From Pseudomonas sp. Teo4 (GTDB taxonomy: Bacteria > Pseudomonadota > Gammaproteobacteria > Pseudomonadales > Pseudomonadaceae), in assembly GCF_034387475.1 (NCBI RefSeq), contig NZ_JAXCIL010000001.1, forward strand, positions 1,426,001 through 1,490,000: a stretch of 64,000 nucleotides of DNA, given 5' to 3'. A model generated the notes under the pieces. The model made no database searches and was not told the origin of the DNA. It saw only the letters and a list, made by a program, of their open reading frames with translations. Position numbers and translations under genes: made by a program. Position 1 is the stretch's first letter; each line of letters starts with the position of its first letter. Below are positions 24,569 to 33,274 of this stretch, piece after piece.

Positions 24569-26932
24569 TCAGAATGTCTGCCCCAACGAGAACTGGAACA
24601 CTTCGGTTTCCGCGCCCTCTGGCTTCTTGATCGGCGCGGCCAGGCTGAAACTCAGCGGGCCCATGGGGCTATACCAAGTGAAGCCCACGCCCACCGACAC
24701 TGCCATCTGGTCGAGGCTGACGCTGCCGCAGCCCTGGGTGGTGGACAGGTAGCAGGTGTCGGCGAACACGTTGCCCGCGTCAACGAACACCGAGCTGCGC
24801 AACTGCCGCTGGTCCTTGACGAAGGGCAGGGGGAACAGCACTTCGGCGCCGCCGGTGATGAGGATGTTGCCGCCCAGGGCGTCGGTATCGCGGTCGGAGT
24901 AGTACGCCTGGCCGGCGCTGGCGTAGTTGCCGGTGGCCGGCGTGTTGCGCGGGCCGAGGGTACCGTTCTTGAAGCCGCGAACCGAACTCAGGCCGCCTGC
25001 GGTGTAGTTCTCGTAGAACGGCAGGCTGTCGGTGGAGCCATAGCCGTTGCCGTAGCCCAGGTTGGTGTGCAGGCGCAGGGAGGTGCTGGCGGTCATCGGC
25101 AGGTAGGTCTGGCCGTCGTATTCGAGTTTGTAGAACGACAGGTCGCTGCCGGGGGTGGTGGCCATGAGCGTCAGGCTCTGGGAATGGCCACGGGTGGCCA
25201 GCACGCCTTTGTTCAGGGTCGATTCGGACCAACCGACGGAGGCCTTGAGGTTGTTGAAGCTCTCGCCCTCGCGCTGGATGAAGTCGTAGATTTCGTCGGC
25301 GCTGTAGGTGCCCGGGTTGATGTCGTCGTGTTGCAGGGTCAGGCCGAAGGTCAGGCGCGAGGTCTCGTTGATCGGGTAGCCGAAATTGACCCCGGCCCCG
25401 TAGCTGTTGATGGCGTAGTACGAGACGCCATCGTCGTAGTAATCACTGTAGTCGGTGGTGCTGTAGAAGACGTTGTAGCCCAGGCTGACACCGTCCTTGG
25501 TGAAGTAGGGGTCGGTGAAGCCGAAGTTGTACTTGGTCTGGTACTCCGAACGGGTCAGGCCGATCGACACCTTGTTACCGGTCCCGAGGAAGTTGTTCTG
25601 GCTGATCGAGCCGCCGAGGATCAGACCGGCGCTCTGGGCGAAACCGACGCTGGCGGTGATCGAACCGGAAGCCTGCTCTTCGACGCTGTAGTTGACGTCG
25701 ACCTGGTCGTCGGTGCCAGGCACCGGTGGCGTCTCGACGTTCACTTCCTTGAAGAAGCCCAGACGTTCCAGACGGGTCTTGGACTGGTCGATCAGGTAGG
25801 TCGACGCCCAGCCGCCTTCCATCTGGCGCATTTCGCGGCGCAGCACTTCGTCTTCGGTCTTGGTGTTGCCGCGGTAGTTGATGCGGTTGACGTAGGCGCG
25901 CTTGCCCGGGTCGACCACGAACATGATGTCCACGGTGTGGTCTTCGTCGTGCGGCTGCGGCACGCCGTTGACGTTGGCGAAGGTGTAGCCTTCGTTACCC
26001 AGACGGCGGGTGATCAGGTCGGAAGTGGTGGTCATGACCTTGCGCGAGAACACCTGGCCCGGCTGTACCAGCAGCAGCGACTTGACCTGGTCTTCCGGCA
26101 CTTTCAGGTCACCCGACAGCTTCACGTCACGGACGGTGTACTTCTCGCCCTCGTTGACGTTGACGGTGATGTAGACGTGCTTCTTGTCCGGGGTGATGGA
26201 CACCTGGGTAGAGGCGATGTCCATGTTGATGTAGCCGCGGTCCAGGTAGTAGGAACGCAGGCGCTCAAGGTCACCGGAGAGTTTTTCGCGGGCGTACTTG
26301 TCGTCGTTCTTGAAGAACGACAGCCAGTTGGTGGTCTTCAGCTCGAACAGCTGGGCCAGCTCTTCATCGTCGAACACGGTGTTGCCGACGATGTTGATGT
26401 GCTGGATGGCGGCCACGGTGCCTTCGTTGATCTTGATCTTCAGCGCCACGCGGTTACGCGGCTGCGGCACCACCTCGGCGTCGACCTCGGCCGAGTAGCG
26501 GCCCTGGGCCACGTACTGGCGTTGCAGCTCGTTACGCACGCCTTCGAGGGTGGCACGCTGGAAGATCTCGCCCTCGGCCAGGCCAGACTGCTTCAGGCCC
26601 TTCATCAGGTCTTCGGTGCTGATCGCCTTGTTGCCTTCGATCTCGATGCTCGACACCGACGGGCGCTCGACCACGTTGATGATCAGGACATTGCCGTCGC
26701 GGTTCAGCTGGATGTCCTGGAAGAAGCCGGTCTTGAACAGCGAGCGGGTGGAATCCACCAGGCGCCGGTCATCGGCCTGGTCGCCCACGTTCAGGGGCAA
26801 GGCGCCGAACACGCTGCCGGCGGATACCCGCTGCAGGCCGTTGACGCGGATGTCGGCGATCTTGAAGGCGTCCGCCTGGGCCAGTGAGGCGTTGAGCAGC
26901 AGGATCGACAACATCAGACGCGGGTAATTCAT
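24569..26932 (-). CDS. BamA-like outer-membrane assembly protein (second BamA)
   Basis: A 787-residue Omp85 protein. The signal peptide is residues 1-21 (LMLSILLLNASLAQA). Five POTRA domains cover about 23-420 (FKIADIRVNGLQRVS, VSSIEIEGNKAISTEDLM, IQHINIVGNTVFDDEEL, YTVRDVKLSGDL, YVNRINYRGNTKTEDEVL). The 16-strand barrel runs from about 430 to a terminal Phe (FQFSLGQTF). The barrel lock motif SSVRGFKNGTLGPR is present. Length matches the essential BamA, but the neighbours are not the canonical rseP/skp/lpxD genes, so this is probably a paralogue. ATG 26932 is chosen over an upstream in-frame start because the signal peptide then fits. It is divergent from cpxRA with a CpxR box between, suggesting envelope-stress control. 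Confidence 0.85.
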   Translation of the reverse strand: MNYPRLMLSILLLNASLAQADAFKIADIRVNGLQRVSAGSVFGALPLNVGDQADDRRLVDSTRSLFKTGFFQDIQLNRDGNVLIINVVERPSVSSIEIEGNKAISTEDLMKGLKQSGLAEGEIFQRATLEGVRNELQRQYVAQGRYSAEVDAEVVPQPRNRVALKIKINEGTVAAIQHINIVGNTVFDDEELAQLFELKTTNWLSFFKNDDKYAREKLSGDLERLRSYYLDRGYINMDIASTQVSITPDKKHVYITVNVNEGEKYTVRDVKLSGDLKVPEDQVKSLLLVQPGQVFSRKVMTTTSDLITRRLGNEGYTFANVNGVPQPHDEDHTVDIMFVVDPGKRAYVNRINYRGNTKTEDEVLRREMRQMEGGWASTYLIDQSKTRLERLGFFKEVNVETPPVPGTDDQVDVNYSVEEQASGSITASVGFAQSAGLILGGSISQNNFLGTGNKVSIGLTRSEYQTKYNFGFTDPYFTKDGVSLGYNVFYSTTDYSDYYDDGVSYYAINSYGAGVNFGYPINETSRLTFGLTLQHDDINPGTYSADEIYDFIQREGESFNNLKASVGWSESTLNKGVLATRGHSQSLTLMATTPGSDLSFYKLEYDGQTYLPMTASTSLRLHTNLGYGNGYGSTDSLPFYENYTAGGLSSVRGFKNGTLGPRNTPATGNYASAGQAYYSDRDTDALGGNILITGGAEVLFPLPFVKDQRQLRSSVFVDAGNVFADTCYLSTTQGCGSVSLDQMAVSVGVGFTWYSPMGPLSFSLAAPIKKPEGAETEVFQFSLGQTF

Positions 26933-27029
26933 GGGCGGGTTCCACACAGGCGTATTCAAAGGACGCGGCCAGCCAGGCCAGCGGGCGATGAGCATACGGG
27001 CGGGGTGTGTTCGGCGCGGTTAACACAGG

Positions 27030-27044
27030 GTAAAGATGTGTAAA
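27030..27044. promoter_or_regulatory. Perfect CpxR box (GTAAA-N5-GTAAA)
   Basis: GTAAA GATGT GTAAA, exactly the consensus known for enterobacterial CpxR. It lies 80 bp before the cpxR-like start and 98 bp before the divergent bamA-like start, in the shared 191 bp intergenic region. Confidence 0.8.
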
Positions 27045-27123
27045 GTTTGCCGACCTGGCGGTGACAGCACGCCGTTGTGCGGGGATCATTAAGCCCAGTA
27101 GAACCTGCCGAAGCGTAACCTCC

Positions 27124-27816
27124 ATGATTCCCGTGCTGTTGGTCGACGATGACCGTGAACTTACCGAAATGCTTGCCCAGTACCTGGCCCGTGAAGGCTT
27201 CTGCGCCACCTGCACCGCCACCGGCACAGAGGGTGAGGCGCTGGCCCTGAGCGGGCGTTTTCACATGGTGGTGCTCGATGTGATGCTGCCGGACTTCTCG
27301 GGCATCGAGGTGTTGCGCCGCATCCGCGCGCGCAGCCAGGTGCCGGTGCTGTTGCTTACCGCACGCGGCGACAATATCGACCGCATTGCCGGGCTGGAGC
27401 TGGGGGCCGACGACTACGTGCCCAAACCCAGCTCGCCGGGTGAGCTGGTGGCGCGGCTGCGGGCGATTCTGCGCCGGGTGCAGCCGCAATTGATCGGCGA
27501 CAACGCCATTCCCGACGCCATCAGCAGTGGTTCATTGACCCTCTGGCCGAGCCGCCGCCAGGCGCTGTGGGAGGGCCGTAGCCTGGAGCTGACCGGCACC
27601 GAGTTCAGCCTGCTGGAAGTGCTGACGCGCCAGGCCGGCCAGCTGGTGAGAAAACAGAACCTGTCGCTCGATGCCCTGGGCCGCCCGTTGACCCGGTATG
27701 ACCGGCGCATCGATGTGCATGTCAGCAGCATCCGGCAGAAGCTGGGCCCTCGGCCCGATGGCAGCAGCTGGATCCGCAGCGTGCGGGGCATGGGCTACAT
27801 GCTGATTGCCGAATGA
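27124..27816 (+). CDS. cpxR: CpxR-like OmpR-family response regulator
   Basis: A 230-residue regulator. The receiver domain starts PVLLVDDDRELTEML, with phospho-acceptor Asp at 52 in VVLDVMLPD and Lys in ADDYVPKPSSPGELVAR. The winged helix (about 135-228) has LELTGTEFSLLEVLTRQAG, DVHVSSIRQKL and SVRGMGYML. The run of identities follows CpxR rather than other OmpR members. ATG 27124 is used; a GTG at 27061 would add 21 weak residues. It overlaps the kinase start (ATGA). It probably responds to envelope damage, autoregulates through the upstream box and controls the divergent bamA-like gene. Confidence 0.87.
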   Translation: MIPVLLVDDDRELTEMLAQYLAREGFCATCTATGTEGEALALSGRFHMVVLDVMLPDFSGIEVLRRIRARSQVPVLLLTARGDNIDRIAGLELGADDYVPKPSSPGELVARLRAILRRVQPQLIGDNAIPDAISSGSLTLWPSRRQALWEGRSLELTGTEFSLLEVLTRQAGQLVRKQNLSLDALGRPLTRYDRRIDVHVSSIRQKLGPRPDGSSWIRSVRGMGYMLIAE

Positions 27817-29075
27817 TGCGCCGGCGCCTGTTCTGGAAGCTGTTTCTCGCATTCTGGCTGGCCAACTGCCTGACCTTCCTGGTGGGCGCGGGTGCCTTCA
27901 TGCTCGACGAACTGCGCGGAGATACCCCGGCGCTGCGCTCATTGCTGGCCACTGAGCTGCACCTGTTGCAGCGCTTCGGCGAGCAGGCAGGCCGCCAGTT
28001 GCTGGAGGTTTCGCCACAGCCGCCGGACGTGCAGGTCGGCCTGTACGATGCCCAGGGCCGGCTGTTGGCAGGCAAGCCGGTTGAAGTGGTGCGCTTCGAG
28101 CACTCGGTGCTTGACCGTGATGGCCGCTCACTGCTGCTGCGCGCCTCGGTGCCCAGTGTCTCCGGCAAAGGGCCGCCGCCGCGCGGGCTGGGTCCGTTGG
28201 TAACCGGCACCTTGATGAGTGCCTTGTTCGCGCTGTTGTGCAGCCTTTACCTGACCCGCCCGTTGGCTTGGCTGCGCGAGGCCATGGGGCAGGTCGCCCA
28301 GGGCCGTTTCGAGGTGCGGGTGCGGCCGCGCCTGGGCCGGCGTCGCGATGAAATCGTCGACCTGGCCGAGGACTGCGACCGCATGGCCGGCCAGCTCAAG
28401 ACCCTGGTGGAAGCCCAGCAGCACCTGCTGCACGATATTTCCCATGAACTGCGCTCACCGCTCACGCGGATGAACGCGGCCATCGGCTTGATGCGCCAAC
28501 AGCCGGATCGGCGCGAGATGATTGCACGCATCGAGCGTGAGTCGGGGCGCATGGACGACCTGATCGAACAGCTGCTGACCCTGGCGCGTGCCCAGTCGCC
28601 GCAAGGCAGCTGCAAATATGAAGCCCTGGATGCCGTCGAGTTGCTGGCGCAGATCGTCGAGGATGCACGCTTCGAGGCGGGCCTCAAGCAATGCCAGGTG
28701 CTGTTGGTGGCGCCGCAGCCGTTCAATACGGTGGGCCATGAGGAACTGTTGTACCGGGCCTTCGAGAACGTTATCCGCAATGCGGTGCGTTACACCGCGC
28801 CAGGTTCCGAGGTACGGGTGGAGGCGGTGCTGGCCGATGGCGGTGAGCGCCTGCAGGTGAGTATCAGCGACCAAGGGCCGGGGGTGGCTGCGGCGCGCCT
28901 GGAAAGCATCTTCCAGCCTTTCGACCGCGGAGCGGACAACGGCGGTGATGGTTTCGGCCTGGGGTTGGCCATCGCTCGCCGGGCCATCGAGCTGCACCAG
29001 GGCAGCATCAGCGCCCAGGCAGCCGCCGGTGGCGGGCTGCTGGTGCGTATCGAGCTGCCGCAGTTGCAGGGCTGA
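27813..29075 (+). CDS. cpxA: CpxA-like sensor histidine kinase
   Basis: A 420-residue inner-membrane kinase. TM1 at residues 7-29 (FWKLFLAFWLANCLTFLVG) and TM2 at about 128-148 flank a short periplasmic sensor (30-127). HAMP follows (TRPLAWLREAMGQVAQGRFE). The H-box LHDISHELRSPLTRMNAAI carries His 211, then N-box ENVIRNAVRYTAP and G-boxes SDQGPGVAA and GFGLGLAIA. The periplasmic domain is shorter than that of E. coli CpxA, so signal perception may differ. Stop codons of this gene and the convergent galD are two bases apart. Confidence 0.87.
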   Translation: MMRRRLFWKLFLAFWLANCLTFLVGAGAFMLDELRGDTPALRSLLATELHLLQRFGEQAGRQLLEVSPQPPDVQVGLYDAQGRLLAGKPVEVVRFEHSVLDRDGRSLLLRASVPSVSGKGPPPRGLGPLVTGTLMSALFALLCSLYLTRPLAWLREAMGQVAQGRFEVRVRPRLGRRRDEIVDLAEDCDRMAGQLKTLVEAQQHLLHDISHELRSPLTRMNAAIGLMRQQPDRREMIARIERESGRMDDLIEQLLTLARAQSPQGSCKYEALDAVELLAQIVEDARFEAGLKQCQVLLVAPQPFNTVGHEELLYRAFENVIRNAVRYTAPGSEVRVEAVLADGGERLQVSISDQGPGVAAARLESIFQPFDRGADNGGDGFGLGLAIARRAIELHQGSISAQAAAGGGLLVRIELPQLQG

Positions 29076-29077
29076 GC

Positions 29078-30160
29078 CTATGGCTCGGGCGCCCATACCG
29101 CCCGCGGGATGCACACCTGCCCGTCGAACAACAACCTGGCTGTGCGTACCAGCCCGCACTGCGTGATCAGCCCATCGCGCAGTGCAATTTCGACGCTGAA
29201 CTCACCACTGGGGTGCTCGACCGAGAGCCGCTGCGTTTCGCCTGCTGCCGTGCGCGCCACGTCCTGTGCCACCGAGCCCGGCACCAGGCAGGCGCTGGCC
29301 ACGCTTACCGCACCAAACACACCAATGGAGGCGTGGCAGCGGTGCGGAATGAACGAGCGGGTATTGATTGCGCCGCCTTGGCGGGGCGCCGACACCAGGC
29401 ACATCTTTGGCACGTTGCGCAGGCTGACGTCGCCCAGGTTCATGCGCGGGCCTGCTTGCAGGCGGATGGACTCCAGCCGCGCCTTCAGTGCGCTGTCGGC
29501 ATCCAGCACCTCGCGGCTTTCCTCGCCGCTAAGGCCAAAGTCCTCGGCGCGCAGCAACACCACGGGCATGCCGTTGTCGATGCAGGTCACATCGACCCCG
29601 TCGATCTGGTCGCGGCTGTTGCCGGTGGGCAGCAGGGCGCCGCAACTGGAGCCCGCCACATCGTCGAAGCTGACCACCAGCGCCGCCGCGCTGCCGGGCA
29701 CGCCATCGATGTGCGTGGCCCCGGCATATTCCACCTGGCCGTCGGGCGTCGGCACCTGAGCCACGGCCAGTTGCCCGGTGTTCTCCATGAAGATGCGCAC
29801 GGGCGTGACCGGGCCTGAAGGGGCGACCAGGCCGCGCTCGATGGCGAACGGGCCGACGCCGGCCAGGATGTTGCCGCAGTTCTGCCCGTAGTCGACACGG
29901 GCCTCGTCGACCAGGACCTGGGCGAACAGGTAGTCGACGTCGGCGTCATCGCGGGTGGAGGCGCGGACGATGGCGACCTTGCTGGTCAGCGGGTCGGCGC
30001 CGCCAAGGCCGTCGACCTGGCGTGCATCGGGCGAGCCCATCACCGCCAGCAGCACGCGGTCGCGCAGGGTGCTGTCAGCGGGCAGGTCGTGGTGCAGGAA
30101 GTAGGCACCCTTGGAGGTGCCGCCCCGCATCAGCAGGCAGGGCAGGCGGGTCTGGCTCAT
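29078..30160 (-). CDS. galD: 4-oxalomesaconate tautomerase
   Basis: A 360-residue PrpF-family isomerase that converts the keto form of 4-oxalomesaconate to the enol form in gallate degradation. PrpF features: CLLMRGGTSKGAYFL at the N-terminus, VDGLGGADPLTSKVAIV, DYGQNCGNILAGVGPFAIE, and HRCHASIGVFGAVSVA. Cys in QNCGN (about 96) sits where the family has its catalytic Cys. It is the last gene of galBCD (2 bp after galC) and matches the gal order of P. putida. Cytoplasmic. Confidence 0.93.
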   Translation of the reverse strand: MSQTRLPCLLMRGGTSKGAYFLHHDLPADSTLRDRVLLAVMGSPDARQVDGLGGADPLTSKVAIVRASTRDDADVDYLFAQVLVDEARVDYGQNCGNILAGVGPFAIERGLVAPSGPVTPVRIFMENTGQLAVAQVPTPDGQVEYAGATHIDGVPGSAAALVVSFDDVAGSSCGALLPTGNSRDQIDGVDVTCIDNGMPVVLLRAEDFGLSGEESREVLDADSALKARLESIRLQAGPRMNLGDVSLRNVPKMCLVSAPRQGGAINTRSFIPHRCHASIGVFGAVSVASACLVPGSVAQDVARTAAGETQRLSVEHPSGEFSVEIALRDGLITQCGLVRTARLLFDGQVCIPRAVWAPEP

Positions 30161-30162
30161 GT

Positions 30163-30879
30163 TCAGGCATCCACTTGGTCAAGGCTGTCGACATAGCGCA
30201 GGCCCTTGGCCGCCAGGCGCGGGCGCATGTCATAGATGTCCAGGCCCAGCTCGCCGGCGGCCAGGCGTTGGCGTTTCTGCTCTTCAAGGGCGGCGCGCTG
30301 GCTGGCCGCATCCAGCACTGCAGCGGCTTCGGCATGGCGTACCACCACCACGCCGTCGTCGTCGGCGATCACGATGTCGCCGGCGTTCACCAGTTGCCCG
30401 GCACACAGCAGCGGCAGGTTCACCGAACCCAGCACTTCCTTCACCGTGCCTTGGGCGTTGATGGCCCGCGACCACACGGCAAAGCCCATCTCGCGCAGGG
30501 TCTGGCTGTCGCGGATACCGGCGTCGATCACCAGCCCGCGCACGCAACGGGCCTGCAGCGAGGTGGCCAGCAGGTCGCCGAAGTAACCGTCGCTGCAAGG
30601 CGAGCTGGGCGCCACCACCAGCAGGTCGCCTGGGCGGCACTGCTCCACGGCCACATGGAACATCCAGTTGTCACCGGGGGCGACCAGCACCGTCACCGCG
30701 CTGCCGGCCACGGCCACACCTTGCTGGATGGGCCGTACGCCTGTGTTGAGCAAGCCCTTGCGGCCCTGCGCCTCGTGCACGGTGGCCACGCCCAGGCGGG
30801 CCAGCGCATCGATCACCTCTGGCTCGGCACGCGGGAAGTTGCGCACCACGATGCCGGTCTTGCCGATCAGGGCGCTCAT
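30163..30879 (-). CDS. galC: 4-carboxy-4-hydroxy-2-oxoadipate aldolase
   Basis: A 238-residue class II aldolase of the HMG/CHA family (RraA-like fold). It splits 4-carboxy-4-hydroxy-2-oxoadipate to pyruvate and oxaloacetate, the last step of gallate and protocatechuate-4,5 pathways. Signatures: [52 protein letters not shown] and [14 protein letters not shown], whose Arg and Asp bind substrate and metal. The start at 30879 overlaps galB by four bases; the long upstream extension is rejected because it runs through galB. Confidence 0.93.
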   Translation of the reverse strand: MSALIGKTGIVVRNFPRAEPEVIDALARLGVATVHEAQGRKGLLNTGVRPIQQGVAVAGSAVTVLVAPGDNWMFHVAVEQCRPGDLLVVAPSSPCSDGYFGDLLATSLQARCVRGLVIDAGIRDSQTLREMGFAVWSRAINAQGTVKEVLGSVNLPLLCAGQLVNAGDIVIADDDGVVVVRHAEAAAVLDAASQRAALEEQKRQRLAAGELGLDIYDMRPRLAAKGLRYVDSLDQVDA

Positions 30880-31610
30880 GCCAGGTTCTCCGTGACGCGG
30901 GGGAATACACTCTGGAAGCCTTCGGCGTGGGTGATGTCGCGAGCGCTGGTGATGCCGACGTTGCGCTTGGCCTGCACACCGCGTTGCAGGGCAACCCGGG
31001 TGTAGTACTGCCACAGGTGTTCCTGGCCGGCCATGCACTGGATGGCGGCGTACTTCTTGTCCCACACCGAGGTGATATCGAGGAAGGTATCGGGCCGCCA
31101 CTCGCACTGTTCGGGCTGGTGCGGCTCGAAGGCGTAGACCGGCGGGGCGCCGACGATCTGCTCGCCAGGCTTGTAGCCTTCGGCCTGGGCGATGATGCGC
31201 GCTTCCTGGGCCAGGTGCATGGCCAGCGGGTGGTCGTAGTTGTAAGGGTCTTTCAGCGAATGGCTGAGGACGAACTGCGGTTGCACGCGGCGCATCACAT
31301 CGGCCAGGCGGAACAGGGTGTCTTTGTCAGCGCGCATCGGGTAGTCGCCGATGTCGAAGAACTCGACGCTGGCGCCGAGGATTTCGGCGGCGGCGAGCGC
31401 TTCTTCGCGGCGTGCGTCCTTGACCTTGGCTTCGGTCATCTCGCCCTTGCGCCACAGCTTGGCCGACTCGCCGCGTTCGCCGAACGACAGGCAGACGATG
31501 TGCACGGCATAACCTTGCTCGGCATGCAGGGCGATGGCGCCACCGGCACGCCAGACGAAGTCGGCGGAGTGGGCGCTGACCACCAGGGCGGATTTTTGTA
31601 CGGTATTCAT
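30876..31610 (-). CDS. galB: 4-oxalomesaconate hydratase
   Basis: A 244-residue PIG-L/LmbE-fold zinc enzyme that hydrates 4-oxalomesaconate to 4-carboxy-4-hydroxy-2-oxoadipate. [19 protein letters not shown] at the N-terminus replaces the AHPDD motif of deacetylases, as known for Gal[20 protein letters not shown] supplies further metal ligands. The start [11 protein letters not shown] at 31610 is set by family alignment; in-frame sequence further upstream crosses the divergent galR promoter and is not coding. First gene of galBCD. Confidence 0.93.
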   Translation of the reverse strand: MNTVQKSALVVSAHSADFVWRAGGAIALHAEQGYAVHIVCLSFGERGESAKLWRKGEMTEAKVKDARREEALAAAEILGASVEFFDIGDYPMRADKDTLFRLADVMRRVQPQFVLSHSLKDPYNYDHPLAMHLAQEARIIAQAEGYKPGEQIVGAPPVYAFEPHQPEQCEWRPDTFLDITSVWDKKYAAIQCMAGQEHLWQYYTRVALQRGVQAKRNVGITSARDITHAEGFQSVFPRVTENLA

Positions 31611-31687
31611 GTTGTTCAGGCTCCTGCGGGGGGTGACGGCAGAATCGCATCGCAGGGCGGCAGGGACTAATGCGTTACAGTCGTGAA

Positions 31688-31707
31688 GGTATGCGTTTTG
31701 CTTATTG
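31688..31707 (+). promoter_or_regulatory. Putative GalR operator, galB-galR side
   Basis: GGTATGCGTTTTGCTTAT matches the sequence at 37411 upstream of galT in 16 of 18 positions. It lies 61-80 bp before galR and 78 bp before galB, in the shared divergent region. Binding by GalR is inferred. Confidence 0.5.
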
Positions 31708-31767
31708 CCTTGTTGCAGTGCCGGGCGCATAGTCGCGCCAGCACTACGCTGTGGGCCTGGAGACGAC

Positions 31768-32967
31768 ATGAGCGACATCGAACTTCCGAATGTGATGCAG
31801 GTGCGTGCGTTTGTCCGGGTGGCCGAGGTCGGCAGTGTGTCGCGGGCGTGCGAGTTGCTGTTCCGGGCCCAGTCGGTGGTCACCCGGGCCATTGCCGAGC
31901 TGGAAGCGCAACTGGGCGTGACGCTGTTCGAACGCCACACCAATGGCATGCGCCTGACCGACTACGGCGAGTGCGTGCTGCCGCGCGCGCAGCGGGTGCT
32001 GGCCGAGCTGGACAGCGTGCCGCGTATGCTCGGGGCGCAGGCGGTGGAGCCTCTGTACCTGTTTCAGGCGCGGCGCCTGGAGATTTTCGTCAAGCTCTGC
32101 GAAGCGCGGCACATGCAGACCGTGGCTAGCCACTTCGGCCTGAGCCAGCCAGCGGTGAGCGCTGCCCTCAAGGTGCTTGAAGGTGGTTGTGGCCAGCCGC
32201 TGTTCGAGCGTACGCCACGTGGTCTGCAGCCGACCCGGGCCAGTCAGGAAATTCTGTTCCCGATTCGCCGCGCCTTGAATGAGCTGCGCCATCTCGATAG
32301 CGACCTCAGCGCCATGCGCGGCGCGTTGCGCGGGGTGGTGCATGTGGGTGCGCTGCCATTGGGGCGCACGCAGATCCTGCCGCAAGCCATCGTGCGCTTT
32401 ACCGCGGCCCACCCTCAGGTGCGGGTGATCACCAATGAAAGCCCGTTCGACCTGTTGGCCACCGAGTTGCGGGTGGGGGATGTGGATTTCGTGCTGGGGG
32501 CATTGCGGCCCAGCGACTACGCCAGCGACCTCAGTGGCGAAGCGCTGATCACCGAGGACATGGTGGTGCTGGCGCGGCGCGGCCACCCGATGTTGCAGGC
32601 GCCGGTGTCGCTCGCCCAATTGCGCGAGGCCCGCTGGGTGCTGCCAAGGGCGGGGTCGCCAGCGCGGCGTCTGCTCGACAATTGCTTTGCCGAAGCCGGC
32701 CTGGACGTGCCCTGGCCGGTGGTGGAAAGCGCCGACCTGGCGATTATTCGTGGCCTGCTGTTGCAGTCCGACCTGCTGGCGGCGGTGTCTGCCCATCAGT
32801 TGGCCCATGAAATCGCCAGTGGCGAGTTGTGCCGCGTGCCAGTGGCGTTGTCGGGCACCACGCGCGCCATCGGTTTGATTTATCGCAGTGGTTGCCTGCA
32901 TTCACCGGCTGCGGCGGCGTTGATGGCCTGTGTGCGGGAGGTGGTGCACGGTAAGGGCTTGGCGTGA
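31768..32967 (+). CDS. galR: LysR-family activator of gallate genes, double HTH
   Basis: A 399-residue LysR-type regulator, about 100 residues longer than usual because it carries two LysR helix-turn-helix segments: residues 9-68 (FVRVAEVGSVSRACELLF, VVTRAIAELEAQLG) and about 109-168 (FVKLCEARHMQTVASHFGLS, QPAVSAALKVLEGG). The effector domain follows. The position between galBCD and galTAP matches the P. putida activator GalR. Start 31768 follows TGGAGA. The doubled HTH is shared with GbpR-type regulators. Confidence 0.9.
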   Translation: MSDIELPNVMQVRAFVRVAEVGSVSRACELLFRAQSVVTRAIAELEAQLGVTLFERHTNGMRLTDYGECVLPRAQRVLAELDSVPRMLGAQAVEPLYLFQARRLEIFVKLCEARHMQTVASHFGLSQPAVSAALKVLEGGCGQPLFERTPRGLQPTRASQEILFPIRRALNELRHLDSDLSAMRGALRGVVHVGALPLGRTQILPQAIVRFTAAHPQVRVITNESPFDLLATELRVGDVDFVLGALRPSDYASDLSGEALITEDMVVLARRGHPMLQAPVSLAQLREARWVLPRAGSPARRLLDNCFAEAGLDVPWPVVESADLAIIRGLLLQSDLLAAVSAHQLAHEIASGELCRVPVALSGTTRAIGLIYRSGCLHSPAAAALMACVREVVHGKGLA

Positions 32968-32984
32968 GATTTTTGGCGTTTGGC

Positions 32985-33207
32985 AGATCGAGCGCCGCCC
33001 GCGCGGCGCATCGCGAGCAAGGCTCGCTCCTACGTTTGTTTACGGCCAATAACGCCTGTGACAGGCGCGCGCGACCGCCTTGTGTGTACGACTCGATATT
33101 GCGCCATGCGCCAAGGCGTTCGCGCGCAAATCCCACAGGCATAACTGGCCCGAAACAAACGTAGGAGCGAGCCTTGCTCGCGATGCGCCGCACGGGCGGC
33201 GCTCGAT
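32985..33207. repeat. Long near-palindromic element, copy A
   Basis: About 220 bp whose ends (TCGAGCGCCGCCCG... and its inverse) and inner parts are inverted repeats, so the whole can fold into one long imperfect hairpin. It includes the common pseudomonad REP core GCGAGCAAGGCTCGCTCCTACG in both orientations. It is nearly identical to 43804-44038 and lies between convergent galR and galP. Confidence 0.85.
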
Positions 33208-33221
33208 ATACGCACCCACTC

Positions 33222-33247
33222 AAAAAACCGCGACAGGCACATCGCGG
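33222..33247 (-). terminator. Rho-independent terminator of galTAP
   Basis: On the minus strand: CCGCGA, an eight-base loop, TCGCGG, then six Ts. It begins 28 bp after the galP stop. Confidence 0.8.
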
Positions 33248-33274
33248 CGACCCCTTCCCAAGATTTCGAGAAGA

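Noticed and set aside
25067..26887. 606-codon plus-strand frame opposite the BamA-like gene
   Set aside because: Composition is dominated by V, G, H and D with no motif; the BamA frame has a signal peptide, POTRA domains and barrel end.
32964..33242. Small frames with shared sequence inside the palindromic elements (also 43736-44118)
   Set aside because: They arise because the element is an inverted repeat; similarity between strands comes from the palindrome and not from a gene family.
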